A stretch of DNA of 64,000 nt, taken from Leucobacter sp. cx-42 (GTDB lineage: Bacteria > Actinomycetota > Actinomycetes > Actinomycetales > Microbacteriaceae). Location of the stretch: positions 1 to 64,000 of the forward strand of contig NZ_JACVMU010000006.1 of assembly GCF_014529985.1 (NCBI RefSeq). Reading direction: 5' to 3'. The position numbers and the translations under genes are program-made. This document shows, piece by piece, positions 26,995 to 35,517 of the stretch. Under the pieces are notes generated by a model. That model saw only the letters and a program-made list of their open reading frames with translations. It was not told where the DNA came from and made no database searches. Every line of letters begins with the position of its first letter. The stretch's first letter is position 1.

Positions 26995-27286
26995 GGCTGT
27001 TTCTTGCGAGAAGGTGCGTTTCTTGCGCGAATAAGTGTCCATTTCGAGAGAAAGACCCCGTTTCGGCGGGTTTACTCCCCCAAAGACAGCCCGGCCGGCG
27101 GCCGGACCATTCTCCCCTCTCCCCAGGCAGAAGCCCGGCGGGGTGAACCAATGACGCCGCGCGGGCCCTAAAACCCTGCCTCAAACCGACGAAACCACCC
27201 GTTTCTGCCGAAAACCCTAGATTCTTGCGCAAGCAAGGGGTCATCTCGCAGAAAATGGCCCATTTCACGGGGTTGGCGAGAGATTC
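26995..27286. repeat. Gene-free region with degenerate copies of the GGGCCC/TTTCTTGCG extragenic repeat
   Basis: The 414-base gap 26894-27307 holds the DUF1844 terminator and then no gene. TTTCTTGCG occurs at 27000-27008 and 27019-27027, a CTTGCGCAAG palindrome at 27224-27233, and ATTTCGAGAGAAAG near 27051. GGGGTTGGCGAGA closes the element near 27269-27281. The same words frame the palindromes at 138-193 and 45119-45234, so this looks like a decayed, extended copy. The middle (27080-27200) is GC-rich, and I see nothing else in it. Confidence 0.5.
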
Positions 27287-27307
27287 GTGGCGCAAGCGCC
27301 GCTTTCC

Positions 27308-27763
27308 TTACCTCGGCCCACCTGGCCGCCCGGTCATCACATTCTTGATCGCAATGTGCGAGGTGAAGCGCGCGACGCCGGTCACCGCGCTCACACGGTG
27401 GGTGTGAAAGTCTTCATACGCTTCCAAGTTCTCAACGCCAACGCGCGCAAAGTAGTCAGGGCTGCCAAACAGGCGGCGAAGCTCAAGCACCTCCGGCAAT
27501 GCCGAGAGCTCTCGTTCAAACGACTCAATCGTTGCAGCGTCGTGCGCGGCGAGTTCAAACAGGAGGATGACCTCAAACGCCCGCCCTACCGAGGCCGGGT
27601 CAACCTCCGCGTGATAGCCACGAATAATGCCGTCGCGCTCGAGGCGCTGCACTCGACGCAGGCAGGGACCCGGCGTGAGCCCGATCCGCGCGGCCAAATC
27701 GACATTATTCAGACGCCCCTCGCGTTCAAGGATCTCAATAATTGCACGATCTAATTCATCCAT
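27308..27763 (-). CDS. Lrp/AsnC-family regulator
   Basis: A 151-residue regulator. The N-terminal helix-turn-helix (MDELDRAIIEILEREGRLNN, then LAARIGLTPGPCLRRVQRLE) precedes an RAM/AsnC ligand domain (about 65-145, LFELAAHDAATIE and GSPDYFARVGV). The ATG at 27763 starts the conserved domain directly. It is divergent from azlCD, with 80 bases between the start codons. It probably senses a branched-chain amino acid or methionine and controls that exporter and itself. Confidence 0.9.
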   Translation of the reverse strand: MDELDRAIIEILEREGRLNNVDLAARIGLTPGPCLRRVQRLERDGIIRGYHAEVDPASVGRAFEVILLFELAAHDAATIESFERELSALPEVLELRRLFGSPDYFARVGVENLEAYEDFHTHRVSAVTGVARFTSHIAIKNVMTGRPGGPR

Positions 27764-27777
27764 GCATATATATTGCA
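27763..27777. promoter_or_regulatory. Candidate Lrp operator between lrp and azlC
   Basis: TGCATATATATTGCA is a 15-base inverted repeat (TGCA arms, AT core) abutting the regulator's start codon in an AT-rich divergent region. A second TTGCA word lies near azlC (27815-27819). The shape suits Lrp-type binding, and the assignment is by position only. Confidence 0.45.
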
Positions 27778-27843
27778 CGTTCTCACGCGTTTGTACGATA
27801 ACAACGCACACACATTGCATCACTTTTGCGAGAAGATACTCCC

Positions 27844-28674
27844 ATGGAATCCGCACCCGCGCAGTACGCAGCAGCAACTCGCAGCTCAGAGATCCGCGCG
27901 GGAATGAAAGATTCGCTCGGCGTTGGCCTGGGTATCTTCCCGCTCGGCTTTGCGCTCGGCATGCTGGTCATTCAGGCGGGTCTCCCCTGGTGGCTCACGC
28001 CCGCGCTTTCGATCGGCATCTTTGCCGGTTCAGTCGAGCTGTTCCTTGTGAGCTTGCTTGCGGCATACGCCCCACTCATCACGATTGCCGTCACGGTGTT
28101 CGCGCTGAACTTCCGTCATGTGTTCTACCCGTTCTCCTTCCCGCTGCACAAGGTGCGCAAAGGTTGGCCGCGGTGGTACTCGATGTACGCAATGATCGAC
28201 GAGGCATACGCGACCTACACGACCATGCCGGCACACAAGGTCACGTCTGCGCGCATGGTCACTGGCCAGCTGTGCATGCAGGGATACTGGATAGCTGGTG
28301 GCCTGCTTGGCGTGCTCGTGGCAAACGCGTTGCCTGGCCCTATCGCCGGCTTCGAATTCGCGCTCACGGCACTGTTTATCGTGATGACGATGGATTCCAT
28401 TCGCGGCAAGCGGGAGATCCCCTCAGCGGTACTCGCGTGCCTCTCAGTGACGGTTGCAATGGTCGCGATGCCCGACCAGGCATTGCTCGCGGCCCTTGTA
28501 CTATTCACCGCTTCGCTCGTAGCCAGGTACTTCTGGGTGCGCACACGCGGTGGTCTCCCGGAGACTGACGAAGCGCCGACCGCTGATCAACCAGCTGCGC
28601 AACCCGCAGCGCACGAACCGACCGCCACCGGCGCGCAACAGCTCAAGCCGACGCAGCAGGGAGAAGCAGCATGA
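27844..28674 (+). CDS. azlC: AzlC-family branched-chain amino acid exporter, large subunit
   Basis: A 276-residue membrane protein with about seven hydrophobic segments. SLGVGLGIFPLGFALGMLV and FAGSVELFLVSLLAAYAPL are AzlC-like, as is NFRHVFYPFSFPLHKV. It forms the BrnF/AzlC half of a two-part exporter for leucine, isoleucine, valine and methionine. The C-terminal 40 residues are an unusual hydrophilic, alanine/proline/glutamine-rich tail. It overlaps azlD by four bases. Confidence 0.88.
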   Translation: MESAPAQYAAATRSSEIRAGMKDSLGVGLGIFPLGFALGMLVIQAGLPWWLTPALSIGIFAGSVELFLVSLLAAYAPLITIAVTVFALNFRHVFYPFSFPLHKVRKGWPRWYSMYAMIDEAYATYTTMPAHKVTSARMVTGQLCMQGYWIAGGLLGVLVANALPGPIAGFEFALTALFIVMTMDSIRGKREIPSAVLACLSVTVAMVAMPDQALLAALVLFTASLVARYFWVRTRGGLPETDEAPTADQPAAQPAAHEPTATGAQQLKPTQQGEAA

Positions 28675-29000
28675 ACCAGACGGTCTACCTGCTGAGCGCC
28701 GTGCTGCTCGCGGGACTCATCACGTTCGCGTTGCGTGCGCTGCCCTTCGCCATTCTGAAGCCACTGCGCAAGAGCAAGTTCGTGCAGCTGCTTGGGCAGT
28801 GGATGCCTGCAGGGATCTTGCTCATGCTCGCTGTAGTTGTTCTCCAGGAATCTATCGCGGCGGATCCCGGCAACTGGTGGATCGTCGCCGCTGCTTCCGG
28901 CGTGACGGTCGTCACCCACCTCCTCACAAAACGCAAAGCGCTCGTGAGTATTGCCGTCGGCACCGCGAGCTATGTCGCGCTGCTGTCGGTCTTTGGCTAA
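28671..29000 (+). CDS. azlD: AzlD-family branched-chain amino acid exporter, small subunit
   Basis: A 109-residue protein with four hydrophobic segments. TFALRALPFAIL, LGQWMPAGILLMLAVVV and VVTHLLTKRKALVSIAVGTASY match the AzlD/BrnE small subunit. Its ATG overlaps the azlC stop, so the two are co-translated. In Corynebacterium glutamicum the equivalent BrnFE is switched on by the neighbouring Lrp, the same arrangement as here. Confidence 0.88.
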   Translation: MNQTVYLLSAVLLAGLITFALRALPFAILKPLRKSKFVQLLGQWMPAGILLMLAVVVLQESIAADPGNWWIVAAASGVTVVTHLLTKRKALVSIAVGTASYVALLSVFG

Positions 29001-29005
29001 TGTGA

Positions 29006-29045
29006 CGGGCGATGTCCCAGAGGAAAGCCTCAGAGACATCGCCCG
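29006..29045. terminator. Bidirectional terminator between azlD and metS
   Basis: Perfect 11-bp arms, CGGGCGATGTC at 29006-29016 and its complement at 29035-29045, lying between convergent genes. Confidence 0.8.
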
Positions 29046-29051
29046 ACGACA

Positions 29052-29228
29052 TTACTCGTAGGACTTACTGACCTTGTGCAGCGCCTCATCAACATCGTCT
29101 GAACCACCCTCTGGGTACTCAGACTCGTCGAGCTCAGGTCGCTTCGTCAGGAAGATCGAGCTCGCGATAAGCCCGCCCCACAGGAGCACGAACGACAACA
29201 CCATGAAGGTGATGGAAATCGGGGTCAT
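29052..29228 (-). CDS. metS: Small subunit of methionine/alanine importer (MetS-like)
   Basis: A 58-residue protein that simple ORF filters miss. It reads MTPISITFMVLSFVLLWGG at the N-terminus, which begins one membrane helix (about 6-26), followed by IFLTKRP and an acidic tail (ELDESEYPEGGSDDVDEAL). Its ATG overlaps the stop of the upstream NSS transporter by four bases. This matches the small essential partner MetS of the MetP methionine importer known in Corynebacterium glutamicum. Confidence 0.85.
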   Translation of the reverse strand: MTPISITFMVLSFVLLWGGLIASSIFLTKRPELDESEYPEGGSDDVDEALHKVSKSYE

Positions 29229-30823
29229 GACTCGTTCCCTTCGGGAGTAGCGTTCAGCGGTGCGCCGACGAGGCGTTTGCCCTGCTTTGCGTTAAACGCG
29301 GGGTACGGCACGAACTGGTCCGGGCTACGCTTCCATGGCACGAACGTGAGGATCAGCGCCGCAAGCACCATGATGGCGACACAGCCCCAGCCGAAGAGGT
29401 TGGTGTACCAGCTCGGGTAGGTGCCATAGCCGTCCTTCACGAGCGACACAACGACCTGCACCAGCATGACACCGATCACGACGGGGCTCAGGATGCCCAC
29501 GAAGAAGCGCCACGTACGTCCGAGCTTGAAGGTCGACAGCGACGATACGTGGTACGACAGCTCTGGCCCGCGCTTGTAGATCCACATCACGACAACGGTC
29601 GAGACGACTGCAGCGAAGACGATGCCGAAGTTGTTCACCCAGTTGTCGATGACGTCGAGGGTGTTCAGACCGGATGTCGTCGTGTACAGCAGGAGCGACA
29701 CGATGGCCAGCAGACCACCAACGCCCCACACCGACTGCTTGCGCGAAAGACCGAACTTGTCCATCACTGCTGAGATGATGACCTCGAGCACAGAAATGAG
29801 CGAGGTGATGCCCGCGAGGAAGATCGAACCGAAGAACAGGATGCCGAAGAGTTGACTCATGGGCATCTCAGCAACGATTGCCGGGAAGGTGATGAACGCG
29901 AGGCTCACACCAGCAATGCCTTCAATATCGCTCACGCCAATGCCCTGCTGTGCAGCAAAGAAGCCGAGCGCTGCGAAGACACCAACACCGGCAAGCAGCT
30001 CGAATGACGAGTTCGCGAACGCGACTACCAGGCCGGGAGCCGACAGGTTCGAACGGCGCTTCCGGTACGACGAGTACGTCACCATAATGCCGAATGCGAC
30101 CGAGAGCGAGAAGAAGACCTGGCCGTAGGCTGCGATCCACACCTTTGGCTGGGCGAGTGCTGCGAAGTCGGGCGTGAAGAAGGTGCTGACACCCTCGAGC
30201 GCGCCAGGCAGCGTCAGTGCGCCAATCACGAGCGCGAGGAACGTGATGACAAGAAGCGGCAGGAAGACCACGTTCATCTTCTCGATACCCTTCGCGACAC
30301 CGGTCGCCTGCACGATGAGCACGACAGCCCAAATTGCAGCGACCGGGATCAGCAGCGCGGGAACGAAGTCCATCGTGAATGGCGCTTCCGAGGTCTGGAG
30401 GAACTCTCCGATGAAGTAGCCTGCGGCGTCATCGCCCCACTTCAGGTCGAACGAGAACACGAAGTAGCTCACTGCCCACGCGACCACGACTGCGTAGTAG
30501 GTGGCAATGAAGACGTTGATCATGACCTGGAACCAGCCAATCGCCTCGCCGCCCTTGCCAGCAGCGCGTCGGAACGCGAGCGGCGCAGAGCCACGGAAGC
30601 GATGACCAATTGCGTAGTCAAAGAGCAGGATGGGGATGCCGGCAGTCAAGAGCGCGACGAAATACGGAATGAGGAATGCTCCGCCACCGTTTTCGTATGC
30701 GACGCCAGGAAAACGCCAAATGTTGCCAAGTCCGACAGCCGAACCGATCGCAGCGAAGATAAAGCCGAGTTGGCCTGTCCACTGTTCTCGTTTCGGCGCG
30801 CCAGTGACCTTTGCAGATGACAT
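29225..30823 (-). CDS. metP: Sodium-dependent NSS-family amino acid transporter (MetP-like)
   Basis: A 532-residue, roughly 12-helix neurotransmitter:sodium symporter. GSAVGLGNIWRFPGVAYENG is the family signature around the sodium and substrate sites, and NSSFELLAGVGVFAALGFF lies in helix 7-8. Together with the overlapping metS it probably imports methionine and alanine using sodium. The substrate is inferred from the MetS partner. No terminator is visible between sseB and this gene, which face the same way, but the 88-base gap can hold its own promoter upstream of 30823. Confidence 0.87.
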   Translation of the reverse strand: MSSAKVTGAPKREQWTGQLGFIFAAIGSAVGLGNIWRFPGVAYENGGGAFLIPYFVALLTAGIPILLFDYAIGHRFRGSAPLAFRRAAGKGGEAIGWFQVMINVFIATYYAVVVAWAVSYFVFSFDLKWGDDAAGYFIGEFLQTSEAPFTMDFVPALLIPVAAIWAVVLIVQATGVAKGIEKMNVVFLPLLVITFLALVIGALTLPGALEGVSTFFTPDFAALAQPKVWIAAYGQVFFSLSVAFGIMVTYSSYRKRRSNLSAPGLVVAFANSSFELLAGVGVFAALGFFAAQQGIGVSDIEGIAGVSLAFITFPAIVAEMPMSQLFGILFFGSIFLAGITSLISVLEVIISAVMDKFGLSRKQSVWGVGGLLAIVSLLLYTTTSGLNTLDVIDNWVNNFGIVFAAVVSTVVVMWIYKRGPELSYHVSSLSTFKLGRTWRFFVGILSPVVIGVMLVQVVVSLVKDGYGTYPSWYTNLFGWGCVAIMVLAALILTFVPWKRSPDQFVPYPAFNAKQGKRLVGAPLNATPEGNES

Positions 30824-30911
30824 GCGTCAGCCTTTCTCAAGCGCCGCCTCAGCGGCGCAGACGGTTAATAACCGAGCTAGCGTACCACCAGCACTCAACG
30901 CTGAGGCAAGG

Positions 30912-31799
30912 CTATGCGGGCATCTGAGGCACAACCTTGAGCGAGTCGACGCGTTCTGCAATGACCGCATTCGCCGCCCAGCGCTGCTGCAGTGACGTCA
31001 CGAGATCAGCGAGTTCCTCACGCGACAGCCCCGATTCAACGAGCAACCGCACCTCAGTCTCAGCAGACAACAGCTCACCGGTCGGATCGCCGGGAATCAC
31101 CGCGAGTGCCTGGAGGCGCGGATCCCCCGCGCTCGACTCGAGGAAGGCGTTTCGCACACGCACATCAGCCCACGCTGGGAGCTGAGCTTCACCGAGCGCG
31201 AGTGCCTGTAGCTCTGGGCGGCGGATACCCACCCGCGAATCGCCGGTTGCGGGATCAATGATGAGCAGGTCGGTTTCTTCCTGAGCGGCAGCAACGGCCG
31301 CCTGCGGTGCAGGCACCGGAATCGGACGCGCCTCAGCGTTCCACGCGCGCATCGCTTCAGCTGACGTAAACACGGGCATGACTCGACGACCGTCTGGCGC
31401 AGCAACCGTCACGATTGACAGTTCCTGCGACTTCTCTACGATGCGACCGTCAGGCGTTTCACCGATGTCACCGGCCTCTGCAACCAACGGAATAAGGAGG
31501 CGGATCCCCGACAGCGCAACGATGAGTTCAGCGCGACGCTGGCCGAGCAGTGCAAATGCTGCTGCCTGATCCGCCGCCCCTGCGAGCCCAGCTGCGGCCT
31601 CGCGCATCGCACCGAGCGCGACGAGGTATGACTCGGGAGTGGAGCCATCATCGTCGGCAAATGCGGTCTCGTGGTGCTCAAACGTGCGCCCTTCCCAGGG
31701 GAAGCCAGCTGAGTCGGCGTCGCCGCCAGCCACGAGAGATTCGGGTACGCCAGTCGTGCGCGGCATATCGCCGGTCGAGGGAAGCTTCTTGATCGCCAT
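30912..31799 (-). CDS. SseB-family protein
   Basis: A 295-residue soluble protein with two SseB-like parts. The N-terminal one (about 60-160) includes GIRLLIPLVAEAG and VMPVFTSAEAMRAWN, the typical SseB strand-turn. The C-terminal one (about 200-290) resembles the SseB C-domain. Function is unknown outside enterobacteria. It is commonly found just downstream of priA in actinobacteria, as here, 55 bases away with a hairpin in between. Confidence 0.85.
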   Translation of the reverse strand: MAIKKLPSTGDMPRTTGVPESLVAGGDADSAGFPWEGRTFEHHETAFADDDGSTPESYLVALGAMREAAAGLAGAADQAAAFALLGQRRAELIVALSGIRLLIPLVAEAGDIGETPDGRIVEKSQELSIVTVAAPDGRRVMPVFTSAEAMRAWNAEARPIPVPAPQAAVAAAQEETDLLIIDPATGDSRVGIRRPELQALALGEAQLPAWADVRVRNAFLESSAGDPRLQALAVIPGDPTGELLSAETEVRLLVESGLSREELADLVTSLQQRWAANAVIAERVDSLKVVPQMPA

Positions 31800-31825
31800 A
31801 GTGAAACCGCCTATTACGCGAGGAA

Positions 31826-31846
31826 CCCCGCGCTATTCGCGCGGGG
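31826..31846 (-). terminator. Hairpin between priA and sseB genes
   Basis: CCCCGCGC (31826-31833) pairs with 31839-31846. There is no T run, so it may be an attenuator or a processing site rather than a full terminator. Confidence 0.4.
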
Positions 31847-31854
31847 CACCAGGG

Positions 31855-32601
31855 TTAGTTCGATGCGACGTCGAGTGCCGCTTGCAGAGTAAATGCACCG
31901 TCGTAGAGTGCCTTGCCGATGATTGCGCCTTCGATGCCGGCAGGCACCTGCTCGCGCAGGGCAGCAAGATCATCGAGGCTCGAGATGCCGCCAGAAGCAA
32001 CAACCGGGCGCGACGTGTGGCGGCATACCTCGAGCAGCAGCTCGATGTTCGGGCCGCGCATCGTGCCGTCCTTGGTCACGTCGGTCACGACGTAGCGGGG
32101 GCAATTCGCGTCTTCGAGGCGCTCGAGCACCTCCCAGAGGTTGCCGCCTTCTTCGGTCCAGCCACGGCCAGCGAGGGTTTCGCCACGCACATCGAGGCCA
32201 ACAGCGATCTTCTCGCCGTAGCGCGCGATCGCCGATCGAGTCCATTCGGGGTTCTCAAGCGCAGCCGTACCGAGGTTGACGCGAGCCGCACCCATCTCAA
32301 TCGCTGCTTCAAGGCTGCGGTCATCGCGGATGCCGCCGGAGAACTCGATGTTCGTCTTCCCAGAGCGAGCCATGATCTTCTTTGCAACGCCAACGTTGCT
32401 GCCACGGCCAAAGGCTGCGTCGAGGTCGACGAGGTGAATCCACTCCGCGCCCTGCTCGATCCAGTCGAGTGCTGCGTCTACGGGGTCACCGTACCCGGTT
32501 TCGGTACCTGCTTCACCCTGAGTCAGGCGCACGGCCTGACCATTGACCATGTCAATCGCGGGGAGCAGTGTAAGCGCCGGCGTGCTGTTGAGGTGTGACA
32601 T
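31855..32601 (-). CDS. priA: PriA: bifunctional HisA/TrpF phosphoribosyl isomerase
   Basis: A 248-residue TIM barrel. The catalytic aspartates are in [15 protein letters not shown] and [16 protein letters not shown], which matches the PriA version of the loop rather than plain HisA. In actinobacteria PriA isomerises both ProFAR (histidine) and PRA (tryptophan), so trpF is often missing. It lies 37 bases after hisH in the his run. Confidence 0.94.
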   Translation of the reverse strand: MSHLNSTPALTLLPAIDMVNGQAVRLTQGEAGTETGYGDPVDAALDWIEQGAEWIHLVDLDAAFGRGSNVGVAKKIMARSGKTNIEFSGGIRDDRSLEAAIEMGAARVNLGTAALENPEWTRSAIARYGEKIAVGLDVRGETLAGRGWTEEGGNLWEVLERLEDANCPRYVVTDVTKDGTMRGPNIELLLEVCRHTSRPVVASGGISSLDDLAALREQVPAGIEGAIIGKALYDGAFTLQAALDVASN

Positions 32602-32638
32602 TCAATGTTCCTTGATTTGTCGCGGATCGTCCCGCGAA

Positions 32639-33277
32639 TTAGAGCGTAGAAATCCAGTTGCGCAGCAGCTGCAGTCCGGCTTCACCGGACTTCTCAGGAT
32701 GGAACTGGGTTGCCGTGAGCGGGCCGTTCTCGACCGCGGCGATGAAGCGCTCGCCAGCCTCGCTCCAGGTCACGAGGGGGCGGGTAGCCTCCGTGCGACC
32801 TTCGATGGTCCACTCCGTCGCAGCGTTACTGTGCACAAAGTAGAAGTATTCGTCTTCGATGCCTGCGAAAAGCTTCGAACCAGCGGGCGTCTCGACCTTG
32901 CTCCAGCCCATGTTGGGCAGGCGCGGCGCCTCGAGCTGGCGAACGGTACCTGGCCACTGGCCAAGACCCTCTGCGGTCACGCCGCGCTCAATGCCCTGAT
33001 CGAACATGATCTGGTGGCCGACGCAGATGCCAAGCACTGGACGGCCGCCGGCAAGGCGACGGTCAATGAGTTCATCACCACGCACCGCAAGCAGCTGCTT
33101 CATGACGGCATCGTACGCACCAACGCCGGGGACGAAGAGGCCGTCGGCCGCGGCGACTGCCGCGGGATCCGCCGTCAATTCAACGTCAGCGCCGGCGTGC
33201 TCAAGCGCGGTAATGGCCGAGTGGACATTGCCCGAACCATAGGCCAGAACTACAACCTTGGGTCGTGCTTCGTTCAC
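32639..33277 (-). CDS. hisH: Imidazole glycerol phosphate synthase glutaminase subunit
   Basis: A 212-residue class I glutamine amidotransferase. The oxyanion strand is PGVGAYDAV, the nucleophile cysteine is in [14 protein letters not shown], and the His-Glu pair is in [11 protein letters not shown]. It supplies ammonia to HisF, whose gene is not in this window. The GTG start overlaps the hisB stop (GTGA). Confidence 0.96.
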   Translation of the reverse strand: MNEARPKVVVLAYGSGNVHSAITALEHAGADVELTADPAAVAAADGLFVPGVGAYDAVMKQLLAVRGDELIDRRLAGGRPVLGICVGHQIMFDQGIERGVTAEGLGQWPGTVRQLEAPRLPNMGWSKVETPAGSKLFAGIEDEYFYFVHSNAATEWTIEGRTEATRPLVTWSEAGERFIAAVENGPLTATQFHPEKSGEAGLQLLRNWISTL

Positions 33278-33885
33278 AGTGCACCCTTCGTCGACGGGAT
33301 GATGCCGGCCATGACTGCGTCAGCCGACTTCGCCTGGCGGAATGCTCGCGCAAACGCCTTGAATTCTGCCTCGGCGATGTGGTGCGGATCGCGACCTTCG
33401 ACGAGCTTAATGTGCGCGGTCAGGCGCGCGTTGAGGACGATTGCCTCAAAGAAGTGACGCACCATCGAACCGGTGAAGTGACCGCCGATGAGGTGGAACT
33501 CGAAGCCAGCAGGCTCACCCGAGTGCACGAGGTACGGGCGTCCCGAGATGTCGACGACCGCGTGCGCGAGCGACTCGTCAAGGGGGCAATACGCGTCGCC
33601 GTACCGAGTGATGCCGCGCTTATCGCCGAGCGCCTCAAGGATTGCCTGGCCGAGCAGAATGCCGGTGTCTTCGACGGTGTGATGCACGTCGATGTGCACG
33701 TCCCCCTCGGCACGAACCGTGAGGTCCGAAGCGGAGTGCTTGGCGAATGCCGTCAGCATATGGTCGAAGAACGGAACGCCGGTGGCGATATCAGCCTTAC
33801 CGGTTCCGTCGAGATCGATGCTCAGCTTGATGGAGGATTCGCTTGTCACGCGCTCAAGTGCGGCAGTGCGCCCGGTTGCAGTCAT
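33274..33885 (-). CDS. hisB: Imidazoleglycerol-phosphate dehydratase
   Basis: A 203-residue single-function dehydratase. The metal-binding repeats are visible: [27 protein letters not shown], and [16 protein letters not shown] near the end. It lacks the N-terminal phosphatase part of the enterobacterial HisB. hisH overlaps its 3' end, and ccdA ends 18 bases upstream. Confidence 0.96.
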   Translation of the reverse strand: MTATGRTAALERVTSESSIKLSIDLDGTGKADIATGVPFFDHMLTAFAKHSASDLTVRAEGDVHIDVHHTVEDTGILLGQAILEALGDKRGITRYGDAYCPLDESLAHAVVDISGRPYLVHSGEPAGFEFHLIGGHFTGSMVRHFFEAIVLNARLTAHIKLVEGRDPHHIAEAEFKAFARAFRQAKSADAVMAGIIPSTKGAL

Positions 33886-33903
33886 GTGATGAGTCTATCC
33901 CGT

Positions 33904-34746
33904 TCACTCACGTGCTTTGGAGCTGGCCACCGATTCTGGACGGGATTCACGGGCACGCCTCGCAAACCACCAGATCAACAACGCACAGGCGACGAGCACA
34001 AGGAGCACCACCCAGTCGGGAACGGCGGCACCTGCGCGCAGTGCGCCGTTCTCAAGCACGGCCTGCTGGTCGACGCCGAGTACGCCAGACAGGGCCTCGG
34101 TGCCGTCGGTCACGATGAGCAGAATGCCGACAGCGATCGTAATGAGACCGCCGATGATGAAGGTCCAGGAGTTGCGCCACTTTCCGATCACGAGTTCGCG
34201 CGGGCGCACGATCCGCCGAATGATCGGCAGTCTGTCCCACAGCAGCGCAAGCAGGAGCATTGGCACCACCATGCCTACCGCATAGACAAACATGGTGAGC
34301 GCGCCAGTCAGCGCGCTTCCACCGAACGCGGAAAGCGCCAGGATCGCGCCGAAGATCGGTCCTGCGCAGCCACCAGCGAGACCGTAGACCGCGCCAAGTG
34401 AGAATACTGAGAGCGCAGATGCGCTCGAAGCGCCCTGAGTTTTCGTGAGGCCGGGGACGCGGATCCCGAACAGCATCACCACGCCAAAAACGATGACGAT
34501 GACCGCGAACCAGGTGAGCAACGATCCGCGATGGAGGTTAATCCAGCCGCCGAGCGTGCCAGCGAGCGCGCCGATGGGCACGAGCGTGACCACAAGACCG
34601 GCAAGGAAGACACCCGTACGGCTCACCAGCCGGCCCGTGTTCGGGAAGGCGTACGCGAAGAACGCTGGCAACAGCATCACCGAGCACGGACTCAGAATTG
34701 CAAGCATGCCTCCAAGGAAGGCACCGAACAGGTTGATGGAACCCAC
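33904..34746 (-). CDS. ccdA: CcdA/DsbD-type thiol-reducing membrane protein
   Basis: A 280-residue protein with six to eight membrane helices. The redox cysteines are visible in AILSPCSVMLLPAF and GLAGGCAGPIFGAILA, one in each half, as in CcdA. It passes electrons from cytoplasmic thioredoxin to thiol proteins outside the membrane. The DsbA-like gene ends seven bases upstream, so the two probably form a redox pair. It sits inside a histidine gene run, between hisC and hisB. Confidence 0.87.
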   Translation of the reverse strand: MGSINLFGAFLGGMLAILSPCSVMLLPAFFAYAFPNTGRLVSRTGVFLAGLVVTLVPIGALAGTLGGWINLHRGSLLTWFAVIVIVFGVVMLFGIRVPGLTKTQGASSASALSVFSLGAVYGLAGGCAGPIFGAILALSAFGGSALTGALTMFVYAVGMVVPMLLLALLWDRLPIIRRIVRPRELVIGKWRNSWTFIIGGLITIAVGILLIVTDGTEALSGVLGVDQQAVLENGALRAGAAVPDWVVLLVLVACALLIWWFARRARESRPESVASSKARE

Positions 34747-34752
34747 GAAGCG

Positions 34753-35517
34753 TTACTGCACTTCTTCGAGTTTTGCGTCGATCGCGGCACGGAAGGTGTC
34801 GAGCGGCTGTGCACCGCTGAGCGGACTATCGCAGTCACTCAGTACGAAGAAGGGAACGCCAGAGACTCCGAGCGACTGGGACTCGGACGTCGATTTGCGT
34901 ACTGCATCTTCGTGCACGCCTGACGCGACTGCCTGGTCGAACGCTGCGAGATCAGCGACGCCTGCCGCCTTCGCGAGCGCGGTGAGGTCAGCATCGCTAA
35001 GCGATGCGTTGTCCGTCTCACCCTGGTGCGCGTACACACCATCGAGGAACTCAAAGTACTTGCCTTGCTCGCCAGCCGCACGTGCAGCGCCAGCAATCTT
35101 CACCGACTCATCACCGCCCACAAGCGCAGCATCGTGGATCTCGATGCGCACCTTGCCGGTGTCAACGTATTCCTTAATGAGTTCGGGCATCGTTTCGCGG
35201 GTGTACTTGCCACACCACGGGCACCGGAAGTCTGTCCACTCGTGCATTACGACGGGCGCATCAACGTCACCGATCGCCATGAAATCGTTGGGGTCGCGGC
35301 GGTCCTGCACGGGGCAGCTCGACGCTTCTTCCTTTGTCTCAGCCACGGCGGTGTTTGCGCCGGCGTTGTTGGTCGCACCGGTATCGCCAGGCCACATCCA
35401 GCCGATCATGACGGCGGCAATGACGAAGAGAATGCCAACGACAATGCTGAACAGCCGCGTGCGGCGGTAACGAAACTCGAGCTCGGCACGCGACATCGCC
35501 GCGATCGGGGTTCCCAT
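34753..35517 (-). CDS. DsbA-family thioredoxin-fold protein, membrane-anchored
   Basis: A 254-residue protein. A single N-terminal membrane helix (about 21-43, RTRLFSIVVGILFVIAAVMIGW) anchors a periplasm-facing thioredoxin fold. FRCPWCGKYTRETMPE carries a CPWC active site, and SGVPFFVL is the cis-proline loop (GVP). It probably makes, or with CcdA breaks, disulfide bonds in exported proteins. The ATG overlaps the hisC stop by one base (TAATG), so translation is coupled to hisC. Confidence 0.88.
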   Translation of the reverse strand: MGTPIAAMSRAELEFRYRRTRLFSIVVGILFVIAAVMIGWMWPGDTGATNNAGANTAVAETKEEASSCPVQDRRDPNDFMAIGDVDAPVVMHEWTDFRCPWCGKYTRETMPELIKEYVDTGKVRIEIHDAALVGGDESVKIAGAARAAGEQGKYFEFLDGVYAHQGETDNASLSDADLTALAKAAGVADLAAFDQAVASGVHEDAVRKSTSESQSLGVSGVPFFVLSDCDSPLSGAQPLDTFRAAIDAKLEEVQ

